A stretch of 41,390 nucleotides of DNA from positions 1 through 41,390 of IMG/VR virus record IMGVR_UViG_3300021964_006474; one strand, given 5' to 3'. Numbering within the stretch: the stretch's first letter is position 1; the number at the start of each line of letters is the position of its first letter. Origin of the DNA: a virus. The notes below the pieces were generated by a model. The model was not told where the DNA came from, did not search any database, and saw only the letters and a list, made by a program, of their open reading frames with translations. Below are positions 26,890-34,235 of this stretch, in pieces. Made by a program: the position numbers and the translations under genes.

Positions 26890-27789
26890 CTAAAGAGGAA
26901 TGTTTTGGTTGATAGGGAAAAACCATCCCCCATCTTCAAACTGCTGAGCGATAGGCATGTCCGGTCTATGATTCACACCTGAATAGTGAACGATAGCAGT
27001 CTCTCGCCACAAGTCAGGATTGTTAGGCAACGAACCCCTGTGCATTAACCTCGCATGCCATACTAGAACATCTCCCTTCTTTGCCAAAAACTTTTCAGTC
27101 TGCAACTCTCCACGATCAAGTAAGTCCTCAAACATGGGTGTGAGAAAACGTTCAGAATACTTAGGCCACATAGGGTCAGTGCGTTCTTTAACTTCTAGCC
27201 GAGCAAGCGTCTGGTCTTGCGTAATAATAGGTAACACATGCGAACCACGAACAAACTCAAAAGGACCTGAGTCTTCGTGGATATCATCCAACGCTATCCA
27301 TACCGCCAAATAGTGATCTTTGTTTGAATCTGGGTTCAAGTATCCATCTTGATGCCAGTTTCTTTGAGTTGACTTCCAACCGGTAAGATTCAAATGAACT
27401 CCCATATTGTCACCAATCAAATGCGAAAGAACATCGTGGAGCGGCTTGTATGTGGCTAGACGCATCAAGCTTTCAACTTGAAAATATGCACACTCTCCAG
27501 GGTAGCCCATAGGTCGATCATGATTGATCCTATTGTGTTGAATCCAGTCAGACCTATAGGCTTCAACCATGTCGTCAGGAAAAAACGAATCTAAAATAAC
27601 AACACCATCACTGCGCCACTGCTTTTGTAAATCTGATAGAACATCAGTGTTCACTTCGTCCCGGTCAAGATGGGGAAGATCGCTGTCTTGAAAATTGCCT
27701 GATAAAGAATTGATCTCATCAAGCAAATCAGGATGTTCAATTATTTTGGAACCAAGAAGGTTCTGCAGGAGTACCTGCCGACCATTCAT
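26890..27789 (-). CDS. PhyH-type Fe(II)/2-oxoglutarate dioxygenase
   Basis: The 299-aa protein matches the phytanoyl-CoA dioxygenase (PhyH) superfamily, which hydroxylates substrates with O2 and 2-oxoglutarate. The iron ligands are visible: His146 and Asp148 in RNWHQDGYLN and His250 in ARLMHRGS; Arg262 in LWRETAIVHYS probably binds 2-oxoglutarate. The segment YLAVWIALDDIHEDSGPFEF is the usual core strand. I chose ATG 27789 because AAAGG lies 7 nt upstream; it overlaps the preceding HNH gene by 53 bp. Marine phages often carry such enzymes. The substrate (nucleobase, glycan or small molecule) is not evident. Confidence 0.87.
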   Translation of the reverse strand: MNGRQVLLQNLLGSKIIEHPDLLDEINSLSGNFQDSDLPHLDRDEVNTDVLSDLQKQWRSDGVVILDSFFPDDMVEAYRSDWIQHNRINHDRPMGYPGECAYFQVESLMRLATYKPLHDVLSHLIGDNMGVHLNLTGWKSTQRNWHQDGYLNPDSNKDHYLAVWIALDDIHEDSGPFEFVRGSHVLPIITQDQTLARLEVKERTDPMWPKYSERFLTPMFEDLLDRGELQTEKFLAKKGDVLVWHARLMHRGSLPNNPDLWRETAIVHYSGVNHRPDMPIAQQFEDGGWFFPINQNIPL

Positions 27790-28213
27790 TTCTAAGCCTT
27801 TCTGCTTCATTAAACCCTGAACTAGTATTGCACCAGCTTTCCAAATGTAAACCTAAACACTCAGCATCTTTGGGTTCTGTTGTTATTCTATTATGACAAG
27901 GACGACAAACCGCTAACAGATTGCGACGCTCTGTAATTGAACCACCTTGCGATCTGTTTACAAGCTCATGTATGTCACAAGTTTTATTTACATTAACAAT
28001 TATATTTGACCGATTTCCGCTATGCATATCAAACGCTGCCCACAACTTACAGGCGATACAATTTGTTTGCGCCGCAAGCATCTCCTGCACAATCTCTCTA
28101 CGTTCAACATATAAGTCTTTCGTTTTCTTAGACCTACGAGCCAACGGAGTGCGCTTTAACTGACTACTCCCACGTTTAAGAGGTGTACGTTTTAAAGGCT
28201 TGCCACGCTTCAT
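27737..28213 (-). CDS. HNH endonuclease-like protein
   Basis: The 158-aa product starts with a very basic tail (MKRGKPLKRTPLKRG and LKRTPLARRSKKTK), then an HNH domain: CIAC (Cys52, Cys55), CDIHELVNRSQGG with His82, and CRPCHNRI (Cys103, Cys106, His107). It is unrelated in detail to the second HNH protein in this operon. The start overlaps the glycosyltransferase stop as ATGA, with GAGGG upstream. The 3' end overlaps the dioxygenase gene by 53 bp, which is long for this genome. Confidence 0.84.
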   Translation of the reverse strand: MKRGKPLKRTPLKRGSSQLKRTPLARRSKKTKDLYVERREIVQEMLAAQTNCIACKLWAAFDMHSGNRSNIIVNVNKTCDIHELVNRSQGGSITERRNLLAVCRPCHNRITTEPKDAECLGLHLESWCNTSSGFNEAERLRNEWSAGTPAEPSWFQNN

Positions 28214-29304
28214 TTCGCACCCTCTACTAAAGATTTAATATTGGCGTACAACCGCTCAGACCCAATCTTGCTATCAAACTTGCGGACATTCACACGGTTC
28301 TGGGCTGCAACTTTTGCACGATAATCGCAATCAGTAAATTTCTTTAACTCTTTAACATAATCTGCAGGCTTAGACGCCAACACCCCAATATTGTGCTTTT
28401 GTGTCAATTCCTCATACTGTGGAGACCACGAGCAAACAAAAGGAACACCAGCCGCAGCATACTCTAATCCTTTAATATACGACTTAGCATGATTAAAAGC
28501 AATGTCAGTTAAAGGTACGATGCCTGCATCAAATTTTATTCCGGTATTAAGTTCATACGGAGCCACAAAAGGAGAAGTCGTAGTGTTGCCTCCTTCAACC
28601 CCAAGCTCTTTAGTAAACCTTGGCCAGCCTGGAGCTTCTATATGTCCTGTGTGGTGCCAACTAGCAAACTTGGAGATTTGAGAAGTATACGGCTTTAGAA
28701 TTTGTAGATCACCGCTACGATGAGCTGTTGAACCCATCCACCCTACAACAATTTTCAGTTTAGGCTCGTGCTCATATGCTTTTGCAAACATAGCCGTATC
28801 GACATAGTTAGTGTGCATAACTGTGTTTTCATTCCACTCCCGCATGCGGTTAAACAAAAAAGGAGTAGACGCAATGACGCCATCCGAGTTCTTAATAATA
28901 TTCTCATACCACTTAATATTTTCATCAGGGTTCTTCAAAGGATCAGACGCATCATACGCACTATTCTTCTTACTTAATCCCCAATACCAGTCATCCACAT
29001 CTTGAAGAACTATCTGACCAGCCGCTTGCGCTCTTTTCATATCAGGCAAAACCTGCTTATGCATGTAACGCTGCATCACGATCACATCACAATCGAAATA
29101 GTCGTTACCATCCCAAGAATGAACACCAAAAGTTCCTGTCCTACTGTTATGGGCTAAAATTCCAACAACAGCATTAATCCCAGTACCTTTGTAATGCTTA
29201 ATATACTGGCCAATTCTAATGTAGCCTGACCCTCCCATAACAGGCCGACCCAAAACATCAAGAGCTGTACGAGACCAATCGTTAGAAGCAAACCCAATTT
29301 TCAT
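28210..29304 (-). CDS. Glycosyltransferase (GT4-like, GT-B fold)
   Basis: The 364-aa product looks like a GT-B glycosyltransferase. The N-terminal part has MKIGFASNDW and the donor half has KIVVGWMGSTAHRSGDL, then DAGIVPLTDIAFNHAKSYIK and LEYAAAGVPFVCSWSPQYEE, the E-x7-E-like region near the nucleotide sugar. The ATG at 29304 shares one base with the upstream stop (TAATG); an earlier start would overlap that gene. In phages such enzymes glycosylate DNA, virion proteins or host surface polymers; nothing here selects among them. Confidence 0.82.
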   Translation of the reverse strand: MKIGFASNDWSRTALDVLGRPVMGGSGYIRIGQYIKHYKGTGINAVVGILAHNSRTGTFGVHSWDGNDYFDCDVIVMQRYMHKQVLPDMKRAQAAGQIVLQDVDDWYWGLSKKNSAYDASDPLKNPDENIKWYENIIKNSDGVIASTPFLFNRMREWNENTVMHTNYVDTAMFAKAYEHEPKLKIVVGWMGSTAHRSGDLQILKPYTSQISKFASWHHTGHIEAPGWPRFTKELGVEGGNTTTSPFVAPYELNTGIKFDAGIVPLTDIAFNHAKSYIKGLEYAAAGVPFVCSWSPQYEELTQKHNIGVLASKPADYVKELKKFTDCDYRAKVAAQNRVNVRKFDSKIGSERLYANIKSLVEGAK

Positions 29305-29756
29305 TAGAACTTCCACTCTCCATCTAGTGCAGCATACAAGCAATCGTCGCCTTCTGTGCTCTCAAGACCTTCCTCGGCATGCCACTGTCGATGCGCCATA
29401 ATCGCATCTCGCAAAAACGTGGCCAACGAAAGAGAAGGATCAGCGTCTGCGCCCAACGCTAACAGCCTGTCAGCTTCAGCCAAACGCTTCTCTGCATAAA
29501 ACCTAAAGCGAACAGCCTTATCTCGCTGCTCGTCCAAACTTGCAGCAGGGTCAACAACGAAATCCGAATAGGTGTTTCTTAAGCGATTGATTTCTTCCTC
29601 AAGGCCATCTATCTTAGTTGTTACCGTGTCAATAATTGTCAACAAACAGTCTCGCCATTTTACTCTGTTCTCTGGTAAGCGCAAAAAATCTTTATCATGC
29701 TGAGCAAGCTTGTTTTTAACATCTTCAGAAACCAAAAGCTCAAACGTCTCACTCAT
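29304..29756 (-). CDS. Hypothetical protein, 150 aa
   Basis: I do not recognise a named family. The protein is mostly helical with a central coiled coil (KIDGLEEEINRLRNTYSD) and a second one (FYAEKRLAEADRLLAL). There is no signal peptide. It is coupled by ATGA to the Cas4/RecB-like nuclease gene upstream and by TAATG to the glycosyltransferase gene downstream. It might serve the recombination module, but that rests on position only. Confidence 0.75.
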   Translation of the reverse strand: MSETFELLVSEDVKNKLAQHDKDFLRLPENRVKWRDCLLTIIDTVTTKIDGLEEEINRLRNTYSDFVVDPAASLDEQRDKAVRFRFYAEKRLAEADRLLALGADADPSLSLATFLRDAIMAHRQWHAEEGLESTEGDDCLYAALDGEWKF

Positions 29757-30547
29757 CGCTTCGCCCCAAACTCAGGACAAATAGACTGATAGTCACACCA
29801 GTTACACAAAGGGCCGGTACGAGTTTCAAACTCACCTGAATCACACATCGACTTCACTTGATCCCACGTGTTACGAACCTCAACACGAACAGCGTTCTCA
29901 AGCTCTTCGTCTACATCGTAACGGGCAAACTGGCCAGATTTGACATAGAGCAACTCTGCACGCTTAACGTCCATACCTGTCATCTCTTTAAGAAGAATGC
30001 TGTAGATCGTAATCTGCATCTTCTTCTCCCACTCGTACTGCTTGCGAGGCTTCTTGCCTGTCTTGTAATCAGAGATTACTAGCTTGCCGTCTTCAATCGT
30101 GTAACGGTCAATAATGCCAAAGATAGGCACACCGTCAATATCGCCGTCCATCTTGGCTTCAATACCTTCAGCGTCAAACTTCGTGGGGTCCTCCATACCG
30201 AAGTAATTCTCAATGCACCACCACGCCTTCCACTTGAAGTTGTTAGGATCATCTTCACGATCAGCCAAAGCAAAGTATTCATCAGCCCACTTTGACTCCC
30301 ACAAGCTCTTCGCTAAACGACTCGCAGCCTTTTCTGTCCGCTCTTCCGCAGGAAGCTTAAACAACTCTTCCAAAACTTCGTGCACAAACGAACCCAGATG
30401 CTGCGCTTCAGTAGACTCTGATGGAAGCTTATCTAGTTTTGAAAACTTAAACTTTAACGGACACTGCTGAAACGTGCTGATAGAACTAGGCGACATGTAC
30501 CTCGGATACTCGTAAGGCAACGGACCTAAATCCAAACTATCCTGCAT
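29753..30547 (-). CDS. Cas4/RecB-like PD-(D/E)XK nuclease with Fe-S cluster
   Basis: The 264-aa protein has the PD-(D/E)XK nuclease core: GIIDRY (Asp147), VISDYKTGK (Asp160 and Lys162), and QMTIYS-like KKMQITIYSILL (Gln motif). Four cysteines in the Cas4/AddB pattern, Cys29 in STFQQCPLKFKF and Cys248, Cys251, Cys257 in LCNWCDYQSICPEF, should hold a 4Fe-4S cluster. Such phage nucleases resect DNA for recombination. I chose ATG 30547, with GAGG 9 nt upstream; longer forms overlap the upstream gene further. No Cas1/Cas2 or CRISPR array is present, so it should not be read as a CRISPR gene. It neighbours a Rad52-like annealing protein. Confidence 0.88.
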   Translation of the reverse strand: MQDSLDLGPLPYEYPRYMSPSSISTFQQCPLKFKFSKLDKLPSESTEAQHLGSFVHEVLEELFKLPAEERTEKAASRLAKSLWESKWADEYFALADREDDPNNFKWKAWWCIENYFGMEDPTKFDAEGIEAKMDGDIDGVPIFGIIDRYTIEDGKLVISDYKTGKKPRKQYEWEKKMQITIYSILLKEMTGMDVKRAELLYVKSGQFARYDVDEELENAVRVEVRNTWDQVKSMCDSGEFETRTGPLCNWCDYQSICPEFGAKR

Positions 30548-31211
30548 TAGTCTCAGCCTCTGCCTGCGCTTCGCTACTCTCAGCATTCATCGACTTCACG
30601 AAATCCAACATAGCCTTCAGCAAATCACGAGTAATGTTCTCATTCGCAAACTCAGCATTGTTGGAAATCTCTGACCAATGCGCACGACAAGCATCCATAA
30701 CACTCTGCGACTGACTGTTCAGCACTTCTCGCAACTTCTCAAAATGCTCCGCTGAAATAGGCTGCTCAGCTACCTCTTGAGCATACTCTAAACTCATTGA
30801 CTCTTCAGAACGAGCCAGATACAAACCGACACCGAAGTGCTGCGCCGCCTTCTTCAAAGCATCAGACACAGCCCCCTTCATCTCGTCGCCAAGATCAACA
30901 ATGTCACCATTCTTAGTGCGCTTAATCTTCTGACCGCCAATACCATCCTTAACAACCGTTAACGCAGGCGCATCATCCGTGGGAACGAACGTAGCCGTCA
31001 AACGGACATGGGCAACAACATAGTCAGGGTCCAAAGTATCACGGGCGCAAGAAACAATATGGTACGACCACATGTCCACACCAAGCACCCGATTCAACCG
31101 AGTAATCACCTCACTAACAGGAATGTACGTAAGGCTTGCTCCGCCCTTCTTTAACTGCTTCTCAACCGAAGGGTCAAAAGGCTCTGATAACGCTGATAAC
31201 ATATTACTCAC
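30537..31211 (-). CDS. Rad52/22-family single-strand annealing protein
   Basis: The 224-aa product matches the Rad52/22 family. Key segments are LTYIPVSEVITRLNRVLGVD, YVVAHVRLTATF, GIGGQKIKRTKNGDIVDLGD and EMKGAVSDALKKAAQHFGVG; the last is the most conserved part of the Rad52 DNA-binding core. These proteins anneal complementary single strands. The C-terminus is acidic and less conserved. The start is GTG with AGGAG 6 nt upstream, overlapping the previous stop as GTGA. It forms a recombination pair with the adjacent PD-(D/E)XK nuclease. Confidence 0.88.
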   Translation of the reverse strand: MSNMLSALSEPFDPSVEKQLKKGGASLTYIPVSEVITRLNRVLGVDMWSYHIVSCARDTLDPDYVVAHVRLTATFVPTDDAPALTVVKDGIGGQKIKRTKNGDIVDLGDEMKGAVSDALKKAAQHFGVGLYLARSEESMSLEYAQEVAEQPISAEHFEKLREVLNSQSQSVMDACRAHWSEISNNAEFANENITRDLLKAMLDFVKSMNAESSEAQAEAETNAG

Positions 31212-31726
31212 TTGTCTCTCCTAATAACTAGACTCTTCTTTGCTTCGCCAACTTCACAGTAATCGTCTGCATCCAAATGAAGGTCCTTCAACTTAGAAAC
31301 CTTCCAATAAGAAATACCAGCAAACTCCAACGCCTCACGAATCATATCCGTGGGAGTCTTCACGATTTCACCAGTACTCATATCGACACTGCTGTCAACA
31401 ATACGCTTACTAACATCTTCAATCAGTGACTTATGGTCCCACGTCTTACGAGGCGAACCCGCCTTAATCTCAACAGTCGCCCCATCCACTTGAACAGGAA
31501 CAGGAACATTACCAAGATGCTCCGTAATCATAGACTGAATCTCATTAAACAAATCAGTCGTGTACGACTTGATCAAATGCATATCACTAGCCAACTGCAG
31601 CGTCTCTTCAACAGAAGCATAATCCAAATTTGAGGTGTCTTTCATCTCTAGTATGTCACGCTCAACTGAACGAAGCGCCGTGTAAACTGCCTTCAAAGAT
31701 GCAGTCGGATTTTCTAATACTGACAT
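31208..31726 (-). CDS. Hypothetical protein, 172 aa, first gene of recombination cluster
   Basis: The family is unknown to me. The N-terminal half is helical (KAVYTALRSVERDILEMKD) and the middle has a small beta segment (VQVDGATVEIKAGSPRKTWD), followed by VSKRIVDSSVDMSTGEIVKT. It has AAGGAG at good spacing and a promoter about 30 bp upstream. It is coupled to the Rad52-like gene by GTGA, which suggests a role with single-strand annealing or the nuclease, by context only. Confidence 0.78.
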   Translation of the reverse strand: MSVLENPTASLKAVYTALRSVERDILEMKDTSNLDYASVEETLQLASDMHLIKSYTTDLFNEIQSMITEHLGNVPVPVQVDGATVEIKAGSPRKTWDHKSLIEDVSKRIVDSSVDMSTGEIVKTPTDMIREALEFAGISYWKVSKLKDLHLDADDYCEVGEAKKSLVIRRDK

Positions 31727-31756
31727 TATGTCTCCTTAATAAATAGTATCAACCAT

Positions 31757-31785
31757 AGACTACCCAAAACAACTGCAGTAGTCAA
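31757..31785 (-). promoter_or_regulatory. Promoter for the recombination cluster
   Basis: The minus strand reads TTGACT (31785-31780), 17 bp, TAGTCT (31762-31757). The TGA stop of the upstream 130-aa gene (31784-31782) lies inside the -35 box. The -10 is a weak match; a Shine-Dalgarno AAGGAG precedes the ATG at 31726. Confidence 0.5.
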
Positions 31786-32174
31786 GCCTCATCATCTAGT
31801 AAACGCTTCAACGCAGACTCAAAACTGACCTCATCAGGATCATTTGAATAAACAAATATAACATCATTCAATATTGCATCAAGTTCCTTAGCTAACAACT
31901 TGATAGCCATCTCCCGCACATCCGCAGGCTCATCAGAATCATAACGGTCTCGTACCGTGGCTGCTATCTCAGAAGCAATCGCTTCATCCACATAATCATC
32001 CAAATACTCTTGCGCCACAACAATCTGCATCTCTTGCTTTTTCCACATCACCAGATCGTAATCTTTATCATTAATAGCAACACGTGGAGCAGTCAAAAAC
32101 GTAACCTCAATCTGACCACGTTTAACAACCGCTAACACATCACTGTCAAACTCATCAGCCCAATCATAAATCAT
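31782..32174 (-). CDS. Hypothetical protein, 130 aa
   Basis: An acidic, unrecognised protein: an N-terminal beta-like part (VEVT-type segment QIEVTFLTAPRVAINDKDYD) and a helical C-terminal part (MAIKLLAKELDAILNDVIFV, ending RLLDDEA). It is coupled by ATGA to whiB. Its TGA stop lies within the -35 box of the next promoter. No domain suggests a function. Confidence 0.75.
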   Translation of the reverse strand: MIYDWADEFDSDVLAVVKRGQIEVTFLTAPRVAINDKDYDLVMWKKQEMQIVVAQEYLDDYVDEAIASEIAATVRDRYDSDEPADVREMAIKLLAKELDAILNDVIFVYSNDPDEVSFESALKRLLDDEA

Positions 32175-32395
32175 GAATTAACTAACCTGTCCAACTCTGG
32201 CCCCGTCTTACCGCCCCACACACCAATCGTAATCTTATTCGTGACTGCAAAATCTAAACACTTCGCAGAAGCTGCACAACCATCACAAACATTAACAGCG
32301 CTCTTTCGTTGCGACGGCTTACTCGAAAAAAACGTTCGATCATTACCCCGACACGGCGCACTCTCAAACCACTCAGGGCTAGAAAGTTTAATCAT
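32171..32395 (-). CDS. WhiB-family transcription regulator
   Basis: The 74-aa product carries the WhiB signature: Cys15 in SAPCRGND, Cys37 and Cys40 in VCDGC, Cys46 in AKCLDF, then the GVWGG turn at residues 58-62 and a short basic-poor tail. The four cysteines bind a 4Fe-4S cluster, and the protein usually acts on promoters together with the sigma factor region 4. WhiB proteins are restricted to Actinobacteria and their phages, so this gene points to the host. It is first in the early operon, with AAGGAG before the ATG, next to the candidate ncRNA promoter, and may regulate this region. Confidence 0.92.
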   Translation of the reverse strand: MIKLSSPEWFESAPCRGNDRTFFSSKPSQRKSAVNVCDGCAASAKCLDFAVTNKITIGVWGGKTGPELDRLVNS

Positions 32396-32421
32396 AAATC
32401 TCCTTAATTATAAACAACATA

Positions 32422-32450
32422 CATGTAATATCCTACCCGCCACCCGTCAA
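32422..32450 (-). promoter_or_regulatory. Possible promoter for whiB operon
   Basis: The minus strand reads TTGACG (32450-32445), 17 bp, TACATG (32427-32422). The -10 is weak (3 of 6). A TATAAT also lies at 32412-32407, 11 nt before the ATG, but it lacks a -35 box. One of the two probably drives whiB. Confidence 0.4.
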
Positions 32451-32473
32451 GGAGACAAGCCAAAAACTACCCC

Positions 32474-32502
32474 TTGACCTGCGCCATCGAAGCCAGTAGC
32501 AT
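32474..32502 (+). promoter_or_regulatory. Promoter for candidate structured RNA
   Basis: TTGACC (32474-32479), 17 bp, TAGCAT (32497-32502): 5 of 6 and 4 of 6 consensus matches with ideal spacing. No open frame or Shine-Dalgarno follows for over 400 bp, which suggests a non-coding transcript beginning near 32509. Confidence 0.6.
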
Positions 32503-32508
32503 ACTCAC

Positions 32509-32930
32509 AAACTACTACACAAGGAGCACACTGCCACAAGACAGCAGCCGGGGAATCCCGATGACATAAACGTTCACTGAAGGACCGGTGGGTTACACTC
32601 GTTACGCAACTGGTACTAACACTTAAGAAACAAGAGGGCACGCCTGCCCAAAGAGGAACGATCTGAATCGCACGATACACTGGAAACACATCCTTGACGA
32701 GATGCCAGTCACTGCACGGAGAACATCAAGCCTTGAGGAACAGGTTCGGAACAAGCAAACGCCCAAGCGGTTCCGGCACACGGGCAACTAGAGCCATATC
32801 TAGGGAGAGTGGGCATCGCTGAAAAAGATAGGCGGTGCTTGGGGTCCATGAAGTGAACAGCCTTGAATAAACCAATTGGGTTCGTCCCAGCCTCTCGTGC
32901 GTTAGCGTCAACTACCACACGAAAGGGAGG
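32509..32930 (+). ncRNA. Candidate large structured RNA, about 420 nt
   Basis: This fills the only gene-free gap over 300 bp in the window (32396-32963). The plus strand has a promoter at its left edge and many perfect small hairpins in order: CGGG-GAAT-CCCG (32549-32560), GGGCA-CGCC-TGCCC (32636-32649), CGAT-CTGA-ATCG (32659-32670), CATC/GATG (32689-32704), CGGAAC/GTTCCG (32747-32775), CTAGA/TCTAG (32788-32803), GCATCGC/GCGGTGC (32813-32838), GGG-TTCGT-CCC (32878-32888), TCGTG/CACGA (32895-32922). Base composition is richer in G and C than neighbouring genes. Minus-strand frames here are Cys-rich and unlike real proteins. Large ornate phage RNAs such as GOLLD and ROOL are known; I cannot assign this one to either. 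The 3' end is a guess, set at the next promoter. Confidence 0.55.
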
Positions 32931-32957
32931 GACAACGCTGCCAAAAACGAGTAGGAT
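32929..32957 (+). promoter_or_regulatory. Leaderless promoter for licD-like gene
   Basis: GGGACA (32929-32934), 17 bp, TAGGAT (32952-32957), 6 nt, ATG (32964). No Shine-Dalgarno precedes the ATG. The -35 box overlaps the putative 3' end of the structured RNA. Confidence 0.6.
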
Positions 32958-32963
32958 AAACGC

Positions 32964-33497
32964 ATGTATGAAAACATCACACTAGAATGGCAACAACACT
33001 CACTACAGCCCCTAGAGGGCAAGCCAGTCATGGACGTTTTGCTTCGTGGACTTGAGTTTTTAGATGACTACTGGTTGTCTGCAGGAACGCTGCTGGGGCT
33101 AGAAAGAGACAACGAGTTCATCCCCCACGACACCGATCTAGACATTGCTGTTATGGGTTACTGGGATAAAGCACGACTACCCGAGGAAGAGTTCTTTGCA
33201 GGAAGAGTAGTCAGTGATGGCGACAGGCCGATGCAAGCAGCGTATGTACATAAAGACACGAACATAGTTTTTGACGTGCTTCATTGGTGGCCTCACCCAA
33301 CAGATACTGAACTTTTAATAAATATTAAAGAAGACGGTCATTTAATCAGACCAAAGCACCTCGTATCTCCCTTGTCAACCAAAAATTATTTAGGTCATGA
33401 ATTTAGCGTGCCTAACGATATTGATGGTTATTTAACTGATTGGTATGATAAGTGGCGCATACCTCAAAGAGGAGGTAAGACCAAGTGGCTAAAGTAG
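32964..33497 (+). CDS. LicD-family phosphotransferase/nucleotidyltransferase
   Basis: The 177-aa protein matches the LicD family: LSAGTLLGLERDNEFIPHDT around residues 38-57 and DTDLDIAV (56-63), the nucleotidyltransferase-fold pattern with its metal-binding Asp residues. LicD proteins transfer phosphocholine or related phospho-alcohols from CDP donors to glycans or teichoic acids. It starts as a leaderless ATG. The next gene, a cytidylyltransferase, overlaps it by 13 bp and could make the CDP donor. The substrate in this phage is unknown: a surface glycan, virion glycan or lipid are all possible. Confidence 0.85.
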   Translation: MYENITLEWQQHSLQPLEGKPVMDVLLRGLEFLDDYWLSAGTLLGLERDNEFIPHDTDLDIAVMGYWDKARLPEEEFFAGRVVSDGDRPMQAAYVHKDTNIVFDVLHWWPHPTDTELLINIKEDGHLIRPKHLVSPLSTKNYLGHEFSVPNDIDGYLTDWYDKWRIPQRGGKTKWLK

Positions 33498-33904
33498 CAC
33501 TCACTGCAGCAATAATGGACCTGTGTCATGAAGGACACATCAAACTTTTAAAGCACATGAAAGCTAGTGCTGATGTTGTAGTTGTAGTTTTACACTCCGA
33601 CGAATCGTGTTGGAGCATTAAAGGCAAAATACCAATCCAAACACTAGATCACAGAAAGAACAACCTAAAAATAACGGGTTTGGTGGACAATGTACTTGTC
33701 ACCTACACAGATGACCCAGGTACGTCTTTCAAAGAAGCCTTTGACGCCTATCCCGACCACGAGTTTATTTTCATTCGAGGGAATGACAACTATGACTTCC
33801 CCGGAAAAGAAACAATCCTTGAACTAGGGATACCTATTGAATTTACGGAGTACACGGCAGGAATTAGCAGCACTCAGATAAGAAATGAACTACTGTGCGA
33901 CTAA
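33485..33904 (+). CDS. Glycerol-3-phosphate/choline-phosphate-type cytidylyltransferase
   Basis: The 139-aa product belongs to the cytidylyltransferase family (TagD/GCT type): HEGH at residues 15-18 in MDLCHEGHIKLLKHM is the HxGH signature, RGNDNYD near 98 matches the RYVD-like site region, and ISSTQIR (127-133) is the ISSTxIR signature. The reaction joins CTP and a phospho-alcohol to give a CDP-alcohol. It starts at GTG with GAGGAGG 9 nt upstream inside the licD-like gene, so the two are coupled. The pair suggests synthesis and transfer of a CDP-linked group. Confidence 0.88.
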   Translation: MAKVALTAAIMDLCHEGHIKLLKHMKASADVVVVVLHSDESCWSIKGKIPIQTLDHRKNNLKITGLVDNVLVTYTDDPGTSFKEAFDAYPDHEFIFIRGNDNYDFPGKETILELGIPIEFTEYTAGISSTQIRNELLCD

Positions 33905-34227
33905 TATGGCTACTAGCGGCACATCATTTTGCCGATGTTGCGCTTCAACCAGACTGGTTGATAAAGTTGAAGTCAAAGCGACTGTTTGCAATTTTTGAAC
34001 ACGTTATGGTATACACAGGAGTTGTGTGTGCCACCCTGTATTGGTTGGGAGATACAGTCACGCCTTGGATATTTGCGTACTTTGCTGTAGGTCACTGGCT
34101 AACAGACGCATTCTTCTACCAGTTTCTTCCGTGGAAAACTGGAAAGCCTAAACCTTACTGGCATGTCTACCCTGACCAAGCACTGCACTATTTACAAATA
34201 GTGCTTTATCTTCTGCTAATAGCCTAG
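33895..34227 (+). CDS. DUF3307-like membrane protein
   Basis: The 110-aa protein has several hydrophobic segments (residues 1-20, 31-53, 55-72, 92-110). It also has the DUF3307 pattern: HHFADVALQPDWLIKLKSKR, GHWLTDAFFYQF, and YPDQALHYLQIVLY. The biochemical function of that family is unknown; members sit in the inner membrane. The start is GTG (33895) overlapping the cytidylyltransferase end by 10 bp, without a Shine-Dalgarno, so translation is probably coupled. It is the third gene of the licD-like operon and converges on a minus-strand gene 9 bp away. Confidence 0.75.
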   Translation: MRLIWLLAAHHFADVALQPDWLIKLKSKRLFAIFEHVMVYTGVVCATLYWLGDTVTPWIFAYFAVGHWLTDAFFYQFLPWKTGKPKPYWHVYPDQALHYLQIVLYLLLIA

Positions 34228-34235
34228 ACTTATTT

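Noticed and set aside
29753-30547. Reading the Cas4-like nuclease as part of a CRISPR system
   Set aside because: No repeat-spacer array or Cas1/Cas2 is present; Cas4-like nucleases are common in phage recombination modules.
32870-32890. GGGTTCGTCCC as a tRNA T-arm
   Set aside because: The loop is too short for a T-loop and no acceptor, D or anticodon arms are found around it. No tRNA was recognised elsewhere in the window.
32447-32918. Minus-strand frames of 60-80 codons inside the gene-free gap
   Set aside because: They are Cys-rich with improbable composition, lack Shine-Dalgarno sites, and overlap the hairpin-rich region better explained as RNA.
32509-32930. tmRNA or RNase P RNA for the structured region
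   Set aside because: No tRNA-like ends or CCA, and no RNase P conserved blocks such as GAGGAAAGTCC are present.
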